Shown here piece after piece: positions 7,646 through 14,576 of a DNA stretch of 28,771 nucleotides (within the stretch, counting starts at the first letter, position 1; each line of letters begins with the position of its first letter). A program made the position numbers and the translations under genes. The notes beneath the pieces were generated by a model, which saw only the letters and a list, made by a program, of their open reading frames with translations, was not told the DNA's origin and did no database searches. This DNA is from an uncultured Bacilli bacterium (lineage in GTDB: Bacteria; Bacillota_I; Bacilli_A; RF39; UBA660), in contig CANQBY010000001.1 of NCBI GenBank assembly GCA_947589695.1, positions 1 to 28,771 of the forward strand. The letters run 5' to 3'.

Positions 7646-7718
7646 GCACCAAGTTTTAGAACTCAGTGCCTATTTACACTGTAAGTAGGCATTAGGTTAC
7701 AACTCCTAACGCTTACTT
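7646..7718. other. Three chained hairpins downstream of cdaR
   Basis: Three stem-loops follow one another, each sharing a terminal GC with the next: 7646-7669 (GCAC...GTGC with inner AGTT/AACT), 7668-7690 (GCCTA and TTAC pairing with GTAA and TAGGC) and 7689-7712 (TTAGG/CCTAA). The last can extend to 7683-7718 (14 bp with one mismatch and one wobble), which would disrupt the middle one. On the minus strand the final hairpin is followed by TTTTATT, so it can end the cdaA-cdaR transcript. The other two are not needed for termination and may be a 3' UTR stabiliser, a processed RNA or a mobile-repeat remnant. Confidence 0.5.
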
Positions 7719-7763
7719 ATATTTATTATAACAAATATTTAGGATAATACAAGATTTTTTTTA

Positions 7764-9140
7764 TTATGAATTAGTTATTTTAACCCGAACTGTTGATGAT
7801 ACTACATAGGTTAAGCGAGGGTCATTATTAACTATTTTAACGGGAACATCATAATATTCATCTCGAGCAGTATAGCCTTCAAGATCGATATAGGCATTAA
7901 TGTTACTTTCAGATACATTATCGATAACAGATTGAACACCTTTTACAATAACATTAATACTATCGGTTCCAATAATATTTGCACTTAAACCACTGGCTAA
8001 GTTTTGTTGAGATATAGTAGAAATGTTAATATCTTTTTGTTTTTCATCACCAAAAGTTACAGTTATATTAGCTTTGGTTTCACTAATGCTTCGAACGCCA
8101 CTAGGACGATTAATAGTAACATTATAAGAACGAGTACCACTGCCACCTTGACCATCAACATTGATAGTTACAGGAACATTATTAATACCACTGATAGTTT
8201 CTTCATCACCATAAATAGTTACGGAATGATTATTACTATTATTTATAAGAATGGAAGCAATAGCTTTTCCAGTTACTAAGTTACCAGTAGTTAAAACATT
8301 AATTGGAACACTTTTAGAATAAGTATCAAGTGTAATAGAAGCAGTTAGGGTTGTAGGAACTATTTCGACTTCTTCAATAATATGACCTTTGCTATCATAA
8401 GCTAGAAGAGGAATATTATCAATATCATAAGTTCCCGCGTCATTTAAACTATTATCACGCAAATCAATTAAAGCTTTAACAGTCGCAATATTATCTAACG
8501 AACCTTTACTACCTTTAACTACAACTTCACTTTTCGATAATTCAACATTTTCCACACTTAATCTTTCATTTAGATAATCAACATTGACTAAATCATAATT
8601 AATAGTTTTAGTAACACTTATTTTATCTTTAATTGTTACCGAAACATAAGAAGGATCTAATTTATAATCGATAGAATCGATAGATTTAGTGTATGATAAG
8701 TAAACCCGATAAGCAGAATCACGAGCTTCGTAATCGGATAAATCTAAAATAACAGCATTTGTTCCTAATTGTTTGGCTAAGAGAATATCGCTTTTACGAC
8801 CAATTAAGACAATATCAACAGTCTCGGGGATACCTTCAATAACATAAGCTTCTTCATTATAATTAGCTTTAACGGGAACATTAGTAATTACTTCGGCTTC
8901 AGATTCTACTAAAGTTATAACCCGTGAGTCAATTAGTAAAAACATAATAACAGCAAGTATTAAAGAAACATAAATAATAAAATTAGGTCGAGATATAATA
9001 TAATCTAGTTTTAAATTATGAGTTTTTAAATATTCATTAATATTAAAAATTAAACGACTTATAGGGGTAACTATTAATTTATCTAAGATACGATATAGAC
9101 CAATAAAGATGTTTTTAAAAAGTTTAATTATACTTTTCAT
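7764..9140 (-). CDS. cdaR: CdaA regulator with YbbR repeats (CdaR)
   Basis: 458 residues. A cytoplasmic N-terminus is followed by one membrane helix (about 52-68, FIIYVSLILAVIMFLLI) and a long extracellular region of repeated beta-rich units of about 80 residues, as in the YbbR domains of CdaR; patterns such as VPVKANYNEEAYV, VPINVLTTG and VPVKIVNND mark successive repeats. CdaR binds the cyclase CdaA in the membrane and modulates c-di-AMP output. The ATG overlaps the cdaA stop by one base (TAATG), implying translational coupling, with AGGTGA inside cdaA as ribosome binding site. In many Firmicutes glmM follows; here the operon ends in hairpins, so glmM is elsewhere. Identity is strong from both domain layout and position. 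Confidence 0.9.
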   Translation of the reverse strand: MKSIIKLFKNIFIGLYRILDKLIVTPISRLIFNINEYLKTHNLKLDYIISRPNFIIYVSLILAVIMFLLIDSRVITLVESEAEVITNVPVKANYNEEAYVIEGIPETVDIVLIGRKSDILLAKQLGTNAVILDLSDYEARDSAYRVYLSYTKSIDSIDYKLDPSYVSVTIKDKISVTKTINYDLVNVDYLNERLSVENVELSKSEVVVKGSKGSLDNIATVKALIDLRDNSLNDAGTYDIDNIPLLAYDSKGHIIEEVEIVPTTLTASITLDTYSKSVPINVLTTGNLVTGKAIASILINNSNNHSVTIYGDEETISGINNVPVTINVDGQGGSGTRSYNVTINRPSGVRSISETKANITVTFGDEKQKDINISTISQQNLASGLSANIIGTDSINVIVKGVQSVIDNVSESNINAYIDLEGYTARDEYYDVPVKIVNNDPRLTYVVSSTVRVKITNS

Positions 9141-9955
9141 TATTCTTCACCTGCACTATCTTTGTTTTCAGCTTCATAGAAGACTTCGGGTCTTGGATTT
9201 AAAGCGTCAATTAATAACATCCGAAATTCATCTAAAGTTAGATTGTAATTTAATTCCCCATCAACAGCAATACTTAAACGACCATTTTCTTCCGAAACAA
9301 CTAAGGCGATGGCATCACTTTCTTCGGCAATACCTAAAGCAGCCCGGTGCCGAGTTCCTAAACGTTTGGAAATGGTATCACTCATACTAGTTTTAAAGAC
9401 AGCTCCAGCGACAGTAATTCGATCTCCTTGTAAAATTACCCCACCATCATGAAGAGGTCCATTAGGGAAAAAGATAGTCTCTAATAAATCACTGGATAAA
9501 TCAGCATAAACTTTGGTTGCAGGTTCAATATATTCTTGTAAAGATATTTCCCTTTCAATTACAATTAAGGCTCCAATCCTATTACGTTTAAAATATTCAA
9601 TAGATTTCATAATTTCATATACTACTTTTTCGCGTTCATCAATCGTTAATACTTTATGTCTTCCAAGTAGTTGAGTACGACCAATAGATTCTAAGACACT
9701 TCTAATTTCTGGTTGAAAAATAACAATAATAGCTAGAGGTCCCCATTCTAAACAGTATTGAAGGATTATACCTACAGTATATAAATTTAATAAATCACTT
9801 AATAATTTTATTAATAAAACTAAGATAACTCCTTTAAATATTAAAACCATTTTAATATTATTTTTAATATTTTTAAGGATGAAATAAAATACGAGCCAAA
9901 CAACACCAATATCGATTATTTTAGTGATGATTTCCCATATCATACTTAATGTCAT
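9140..9955 (-). CDS. cdaA: Diadenylate cyclase CdaA
   Basis: 271 residues, the usual CdaA length. Three N-terminal hydrophobic segments (about 6-29, 36-56, 60-80) anchor it; the DisA_N/DAC catalytic domain follows. The two catalytic motifs are intact: LHDGG with Asp170 and GTRHRAALG with RHR at 202-204. It converts two ATP to the second messenger c-di-AMP, which controls potassium uptake, turgor and cell-wall homeostasis. A strong AAGGAAGAG ribosome binding site precedes the ATG. It lies 62 bp after the upstream small gene and may be cotranscribed with the coiled-coil gene at 11923. The C-terminal tail is acidic. Identification is firm. Confidence 0.96.
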   Translation of the reverse strand: MTLSMIWEIITKIIDIGVVWLVFYFILKNIKNNIKMVLIFKGVILVLLIKLLSDLLNLYTVGIILQYCLEWGPLAIIVIFQPEIRSVLESIGRTQLLGRHKVLTIDEREKVVYEIMKSIEYFKRNRIGALIVIEREISLQEYIEPATKVYADLSSDLLETIFFPNGPLHDGGVILQGDRITVAGAVFKTSMSDTISKRLGTRHRAALGIAEESDAIALVVSEENGRLSIAVDGELNYNLTLDEFRMLLIDALNPRPEVFYEAENKDSAGEE

Positions 9956-10017
9956 AAATTCACTCTTCCTTTTTGCTTTTTTATTATATCAAAAAAAAGG
10001 ATTTAATTCCATAGTTT

Positions 10018-10272
10018 TTAAGATATTTCAGCTTGAGCTTTAAACATACGAGTTAAAACAGCTAAAATTTCAGGGTCAACTACTTTAGTAACATAGGTAT
10101 CAAATCCACTTACATATTCTTCTAAAATAACTACATTTTCAGGTAGAGGTGTTCTTTTTTCATCTAAACCCATGGCTAAAAAATATTTTTTACCATAATA
10201 CATAGCTTCATTTAAAACAATATATTCTTCTTTATTTTCTAAAACAATTATACAATTTATTTTAAGACCCAT
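10018..10272 (-). CDS. Small conserved-looking protein, possibly DUF1292-like
   Basis: 84 residues from the ATG at 10272. A longer frame opens at 10308, but a perfect AGGAGG lies 8 nt before 10272 and the longer version overlaps the preceding gene by 35 bp. The sequence has short beta strands (INCIIVLENKEEYIVLNEA, KYFLAMGLD, NVVILEEYV) and a final helix (DPEILAVLTRMFKAQAEI). The pattern of a small, acidic, beta-rich protein ending in a helix is like YrzB/DUF1292, but I cannot confirm membership. Its ribosome binding site lies within the last codons of the coiled-coil gene, so the two are translated together; cdaA follows 62 bp downstream. Confidence 0.7.
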   Translation of the reverse strand: MGLKINCIIVLENKEEYIVLNEAMYYGKKYFLAMGLDEKRTPLPENVVILEEYVSGFDTYVTKVVDPEILAVLTRMFKAQAEIS

Positions 10273-10273
10273 T

Positions 10274-11923
10274 TTAATTACCTCCTGAACTTTCTTTAAC
10301 GGTTTCAACAGGAATGATTTCTACAACTTTTATTTTCTCAGGAGCATTATTTTCAGGATAAGTAGTATTACTTAAATCAATTGTAGGAGTGTTTGATAAT
10401 TCTTGATTAGTTTCGGAAGATGGAGCTTCATCTTTTGTAACCGCTAATAAAGACATATCAATTTCATCATAGATTTCATCAGGAGTTTTGGTAAATTTTT
10501 GACGATTTTTAATTGCTTTTATTTCATCATTTACTTGTTTTAGTTTTTCTTTATCTTCTTCTTCAGAAACTAAATCTTTAGTTTTTAAATCAAGCATAGA
10601 TAATTTACTTAGTTTATTTAATTCTAAATTAAGTTCTTTATTTTCGTTTTCTATATCCGTAATTAAATTTTCAAAAACAGTACTAGCACTTATTTTAGAT
10701 AATAAATTGGTTTTATAAGAAGTAAGAATATCATTTAAAATATTTTTTTCTTTTTCTTTTTTGGTAATAACATTTTCTAGGTTAGCTTTAGTTCTTGTAG
10801 GTTTAGTTTTATCTTTTAATAAAGTACGATATTCGGTAATACTTTTTTCTAAGTTTAAGATTTCGGTTTCTAAATCGGTAATACTAGTACCTAAACTAGA
10901 ATTTACAATTTCATCAATTTTAGTTATTTCATTTTCATAACGAGTAATCGTTTCTTTATTAGTTTCTAGAGTATCTTTAATATAATTCATTCTTTTATTT
11001 AAAGAAGTATTATCAAGTTCTTCATAAGAACGACTATCAATTAAAGAAGAAAGTTCGGCTCTTAAGTTTTCCTTTTTTTCTAGTTCTTCATCTAAGATAG
11101 CGGGATTATTAATATCCATATATGGTTTAGATTTAACAATAGTTATTAATTCTTTTATTTTATTTAAAGCACTAGGAAGATCATTAGAAATAATAAAATC
11201 TTTGGCGTCTGCCCCAATTTTACAAGCGTCGGTTAAAAGTTCGAGTTTTCTTTTTTCAAGATTATTTAACTCTTCTTCAAGATGAGCTAATTTTTCTTCA
11301 TCCGCATTTTTTAAATCTTCATCTAAATAAGCATTCGGATTATTTAAGCTATCTAAAATATCATTTAAGCGATTAGTTTCGGTATTTAATTTATCAGTTA
11401 ACTCTTTATGAGCTTGATTATTTAGTTTTAATTCTTCTAAAATAGAATTATATAAATTACTTTTTTCTTCTAATTCGGTAGTTAGATCGGCCACATTTTG
11501 CTCTTCTTTGGCTAATAATTCTTGATAATAGTTATTCGCCGTAGAATTTTTAGCTTTATTTTCGAGAGTTTTAACATAATTAGAATTAAGAGTTAATTTT
11601 TCTTTTAGGCTAGCAATATCATCATGAACACTTTTTTCCCGATTTTTAATATCTTCAATCGTATTTTTTAAATCTTTAATTTTATGATTTAAACGATTTA
11701 TTTTATTTTTTAGACTTATTTCAATATTTTTATCAACTAATTCATTGGAAGCATTAAAATAACGGGAATCAACCATGATATTTTTTAAATCTTCAATTTC
11801 ATTTTTTTTATTAGTGATAAGTCTTTTTAAAGATATAAGTTCGGTATTTATGTCGTCTATATTTAAGGGAGAATCTGCCATACTTATAAGAGTATCTATA
11901 TTATTAAAAATTTCAGTATTCAT
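10274..11923 (-). CDS. Long coiled-coil protein of unknown function
   Basis: 549 residues, almost entirely predicted coiled coil with heptad-like Leu/Ile spacing from about residue 25 to 450, very rich in Glu, Lys, Asn and Leu. There is no signal peptide, membrane helix or ATP-binding motif, so it is not a complete SMC or Rad50 ATPase. The last ~90 residues are less helical, with Pro, Ser and Thr (SNTPTIDLSNTTYPENNAPEK). A likely cytoplasmic scaffold or cell-shape filament, but that is inference from shape only. AGGTGG lies 8 nt before the ATG. A promoter is visible upstream, and it heads a run with the small gene and cdaA-cdaR. Confidence 0.7.
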   Translation of the reverse strand: MNTEIFNNIDTLISMADSPLNIDDINTELISLKRLITNKKNEIEDLKNIMVDSRYFNASNELVDKNIEISLKNKINRLNHKIKDLKNTIEDIKNREKSVHDDIASLKEKLTLNSNYVKTLENKAKNSTANNYYQELLAKEEQNVADLTTELEEKSNLYNSILEELKLNNQAHKELTDKLNTETNRLNDILDSLNNPNAYLDEDLKNADEEKLAHLEEELNNLEKRKLELLTDACKIGADAKDFIISNDLPSALNKIKELITIVKSKPYMDINNPAILDEELEKKENLRAELSSLIDSRSYEELDNTSLNKRMNYIKDTLETNKETITRYENEITKIDEIVNSSLGTSITDLETEILNLEKSITEYRTLLKDKTKPTRTKANLENVITKKEKEKNILNDILTSYKTNLLSKISASTVFENLITDIENENKELNLELNKLSKLSMLDLKTKDLVSEEEDKEKLKQVNDEIKAIKNRQKFTKTPDEIYDEIDMSLLAVTKDEAPSSETNQELSNTPTIDLSNTTYPENNAPEKIKVVEIIPVETVKESSGGN

Positions 11924-11957
11924 CTCGTAGCCACCTATCCTTTTCTATTCTAATATA

Positions 11958-11986
11958 ATACTAACATAAAACAAGCGGTTTTGCAA
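11958..11986 (-). promoter_or_regulatory. Promoter of the coiled-coil/cdaA run
   Basis: On the minus strand TTGCAA (11986-11981), 17 bp, TAGTAT (11963-11958), about 35 bp before the ATG at 11923. The -10 box is the same TAGTAT as in the small-RNA promoter at 5485. It probably serves the coiled-coil gene and, by read-through, the small gene, cdaA and cdaR. Confidence 0.5.
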
Positions 11987-12085
11987 CTTTAAACAATGAA
12001 AAAATTTATTTTATGAGATAGAGTTTGGGTATTAGTCTAAGCATAAAAGGACATGTGTCATACTATATTTTAGGAGGTAATTGAA

Positions 12086-12529
12086 GTGTTATTTGAAGAT
12101 AACAATTTAGACATTAATATGTCATTATTTATGCCCGACATTAATTTTAAAAATTTTAATCGGGATACAAATATCTTAGATGTAGAAGAAGGTTTCTTAA
12201 GAGGAAATATGTTTCGGAATGAATATGTTCCTTATAAAAATTTAACTTATTTAAAATTAAATCCAAAGAATGATAGAGAAAAACTACTTCAGAAGATTAT
12301 GGCTTATACTTTTGCAATAACTGATTTAAATTTATATTTAGACACCCATCCCGATAATAAAGAAGCATTTGATTTATTTAAAAAATATATAAGTGATAAA
12401 AAAGAATTAACAAAAGAATATATGCGGACTTATGGACCTTTAACAGTTACAAAAACAACAGGAGTTAAATATAATTGGTTAAATAATCCTTGGCCTTGGG
12501 ATAAGACTGGAGGTAGTATGTATGTTTAA
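12086..12529 (+). CDS. cotJB: Spore coat protein with CotJA-like and CotJB regions in one chain
   Basis: 147 residues starting at a GTG with AGGAGG 7 nt upstream. Residues about 62-138 match CotJB: KLLQKIMAYTFAITDLNLYL, THPDNKEAFDLFKKY, then YGPLT and the closing NNPWPW. Before it, residues 31-50 (VEEGFLRGNMF then EYVPY) resemble the core of CotJA, a separate small protein in Bacillus and Clostridium cotJABC operons. No separate cotJA precedes it. CotJ proteins form an inner spore-coat complex with CotJC and are made in the mother cell. The 3' end overlaps cotJC by 8 bp. This points to a spore-forming ancestry; active sporulation is not shown by the window. Confidence 0.85.
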   Translation: MLFEDNNLDINMSLFMPDINFKNFNRDTNILDVEEGFLRGNMFRNEYVPYKNLTYLKLNPKNDREKLLQKIMAYTFAITDLNLYLDTHPDNKEAFDLFKKYISDKKELTKEYMRTYGPLTVTKTTGVKYNWLNNPWPWDKTGGSMYV

Positions 12530-13088
12530 ATATGTAAAGTACACAAATTATCCTGTAAATATATGTAAAAAAGATTTACGAATGGCTAAATATTTAATGA
12601 GTCAATTTGGAGGAGCTAATAGTGAATTAGCAGCAGCTTTAAGATATTTTTCACAAAAATTTAATATGCCAGATGAATATGGGAAGGCACTACTTAACGA
12701 TATTGCAAACGAAGAAATTGGGCATTGTGAAGTAATTGCGACCATGATTCACCAACTAACTAAAGACGCGACAGTAAAAGAATTAGAAGAAGCTGGGTTA
12801 GGTGGACATTATGTAGAACATGGAAAAGGAACATACCCTACAGACGCGAATGGTGTACCATTTACAGTCACCTATTTTTCTGTAACTGGAGATCCCCTTG
12901 CTGATATCATGGAAGATATGGCAGCTGAACAAAAAGCAAGAGCAGTTTATGAAAATTTAATTGATTTAGCAGAAGATGATGATGTTTTAAGAGTATTATT
13001 ATGGTTAAGACAAAGAGAAGTTGTACATTTTAATCGTTTTAAAGAACTATACGAATATTATAAGAAAAAAGGTTATGGGAAAAACTAA
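12522..13088 (+). CDS. cotJC: Spore coat manganese catalase CotJC
   Basis: 188 residues, the usual CotJC length. Ferritin-like four-helix fold with the dinuclear manganese ligands visible: Glu35 in NSELAAALRY, Glu65 and His68 in NEEIGHCEV, Glu136 in DMAAEQKARA and His169 in REVVHF. It breaks down hydrogen peroxide and is packed in the spore coat with CotJA and CotJB. Its start overlaps the preceding gene by 8 bp, so the two are coupled. The gene ends 24 bp before a hairpin terminator shared with the convergent minus-strand operon. Identification is firm; a general non-spore manganese catalase is less likely because of the cotJB neighbour. Confidence 0.93.
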   Translation: MFKYVKYTNYPVNICKKDLRMAKYLMSQFGGANSELAAALRYFSQKFNMPDEYGKALLNDIANEEIGHCEVIATMIHQLTKDATVKELEEAGLGGHYVEHGKGTYPTDANGVPFTVTYFSVTGDPLADIMEDMAAEQKARAVYENLIDLAEDDDVLRVLLWLRQREVVHFNRFKELYEYYKKKGYGKN

Positions 13089-13112
13089 CTAAACATTATT
13101 AAATTATTAAAA

Positions 13113-13138
13113 CCACCAATTAAGGTGGCTTTATTTTT
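13113..13138. terminator. Bidirectional terminator between cotJC and the ltaS operon
   Basis: CCACC (13113-13117), six-base loop, GGTGG (13124-13128), followed on the plus strand by CTTTATTTTTT and on the minus strand by TTTTAATAATTT. It serves two convergent operons; its plus-strand T-run overlaps the last codons of the minus-strand gene. Confidence 0.75.
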
Positions 13139-13922
13139 TCTTTTTAGCATTGGTTTTCTTCTTGGCTGATTTTTTAGAGTGCTGAGATTTATTTGAAGAT
13201 TTAGATTTATTTTTATTTGTTTTTTTCTTTTTAGATTTTTTTGAAGACGGAGATTTAGAGTTGGAAGTTTTTGAAGTAGATTTTGGGGACTTTGTTTTAG
13301 CAGAAGGTTCTTTTTGCTTAGGAGTTTCAAGATTGGTTTTAATAACTTTTTTAGAAGCTGCTAAGTTTTCTTCTTTTACCAAAGACGCGGCAGAATCCAT
13401 TTTATCTTCCGAAACGGTTTCAGTTACTTTTTTGGTTACTTCAATCATAAATAATTTGCGGAATAAAGGATTTTTAGCAAAATCAATTTTCTTTTTAGTA
13501 ATAGTTGTCTTCGCATTATCTTTTATTTTAACTTCTTTGGTGGTTTTAGCTTTCGAAGTTTTGACTTTTTTAGGTTCTTGGGTTTCTTTTTCTTTCGTTT
13601 CTTTAGGCGAAACTGATTCGGATTTTTCTTGGGCTTTTGGGTTCTTGTCTTTTTTCAAAAATAAATTTACGAATTTGGCCCAAAGCGATTTTTTAGGAAC
13701 CTTAGGTTCTTCTTTAGCAGTTTCTTTAATAATATCCGTTTCTAAAGTAACAGAAATTAATGGTTCTTCAATAGTTTTAGATAATTCCTTTTTAGAAAAT
13801 AATTTTTTAAATAACTTGGAAAGACCCATGTAAATTATGGTAATTATGATACATAAAAGAGTTATAAAATAAGCACTAATGATAGCAATAAAAAATATAT
13901 CAATAGTATCAAATTTATCCAT
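13131..13922 (-). CDS. Membrane-anchored protein with long Lys/Ser/Thr-rich basic tail
   Basis: 263 residues from the ATG at 13922; a GTG nine bases upstream is also in frame, but the GAAGTGA box better suits the ATG. One strong hydrophobic segment (about 7-31) is followed by a very basic, low-complexity region: alternating Lys-Glu-Thr stretches, then an almost pure Lys/Ser/Asn/Thr tail of about 70 residues ending in KKK. One more ordered patch is NPLFRKLFMIEVTKKVTETV. By the positive-inside rule the basic tail is probably cytoplasmic, where it could contact nucleic acid or acidic lipids. It is the last gene of the ltaS operon, 18 bp after the previous stop. No family recognised. Confidence 0.65.
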   Translation of the reverse strand: MDKFDTIDIFFIAIISAYFITLLCIIITIIYMGLSKLFKKLFSKKELSKTIEEPLISVTLETDIIKETAKEEPKVPKKSLWAKFVNLFLKKDKNPKAQEKSESVSPKETKEKETQEPKKVKTSKAKTTKEVKIKDNAKTTITKKKIDFAKNPLFRKLFMIEVTKKVTETVSEDKMDSAASLVKEENLAASKKVIKTNLETPKQKEPSAKTKSPKSTSKTSNSKSPSSKKSKKKKTNKNKSKSSNKSQHSKKSAKKKTNAKKKK

Positions 13923-13940
13923 AATTATCACTTCTTTCTT

Positions 13941-14576
13941 TTATTCAATAGTAGGTTTAATTAAAGCTATTTCTAATCGATTATTATTTTTTATTAAATA
14001 GATTGTAGATTCAGTATCATAACCTAAATCTTTAGTATAAGTAAAATTTAAAGTAACTTTATAACTAGGAGTTTTCGTGTTATTAAGAGTAATCTCAGTT
14101 TCGCTTACATCTAGTACTTCAACAGTTTTAACAACAGGTAGGGCTTGGTTACGATCATTATAAGTATTATCGATAATATCATTATAAATAGTATCCATAG
14201 CTTTAGCTTGAAACATTTCTCTTTTATCATTTAATATATATTCTAAACCACCAACATCATACTTATTAATTTTATTATCTAAAGTATAAAAATCAATAAT
14301 AAATAATTTAGCTAGAGATTTAGCATATTCAGAATAATCAATTTCTTCAGCTTTTAATAATTCTTCTAGATGGTTAAATTCTTCTTGCATTAAGGGAGTA
14401 TCACGATCTTCTAGAGTATAACCAAAATCTTGTAAATTTAAAATGACACTTGTGGTATTTCGGGGCTCTTCAGATTCTTCATTTTTAAAGAGAAAATAAC
14501 CAATAGGACCTAAAGATAAAGCTAGTATAATCAAAATTACAATAATAATCAACCATATTTTATATCTTTTTCGCAT
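13941..14576 (-). CDS. Single-pass membrane protein of unknown function
   Basis: 211 residues. Basic N-terminus (MRKRYK), one hydrophobic segment (about 8-30), then an extracytoplasmic part of ~180 residues with a helical stretch rich in Glu and Leu (EEFNHLEELLKAEEIDYSEY), a FIIDFYTLDNKINKYDVGG segment, and a beta-rich C-terminus (TPSYKVTLNFTY, TESTIYLIKNNNRLEIALIK) that could be an NTF2-like or small beta domain. There is no lipobox Cys. Its ATG overlaps the stop of the LtaS-like gene by one base (TAATG), so it is probably made with that enzyme and could assist it at the membrane. Not recognised as a known family. Confidence 0.65.
   Translation of the reverse strand: MRKRYKIWLIIIVILIILALSLGPIGYFLFKNEESEEPRNTTSVILNLQDFGYTLEDRDTPLMQEEFNHLEELLKAEEIDYSEYAKSLAKLFIIDFYTLDNKINKYDVGGLEYILNDKREMFQAKAMDTIYNDIIDNTYNDRNQALPVVKTVEVLDVSETEITLNNTKTPSYKVTLNFTYTKDLGYDTESTIYLIKNNNRLEIALIKPTIE

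Noticed and set aside
7646..7669. Similarity of GTTTTAGAACT and the GCACC...GTGC hairpin to Cas9 crRNA repeat/tracrRNA parts
   Set aside because: No repeat array, spacers or cas gene in the window; the hairpin is explained as a 3' UTR/terminator element.
8004..8279. Plus-strand ORF inside cdaR
   Set aside because: Antisense to a clear YbbR-domain gene; Asn/Thr/Ile-rich translation typical of a shadow.
12041..12068. SigE/SigK-like -10 (CATACTATA) before the cotJ genes
   Set aside because: It lies so close to the AGGAGG that transcription would start at the ribosome binding site, and no -35 fits at the right spacing.
13261..13833. Plus-strand 190-codon ORF
   Set aside because: Antisense shadow of the Lys-rich protein gene; no ribosome binding site and hydrophobic low-complexity translation.
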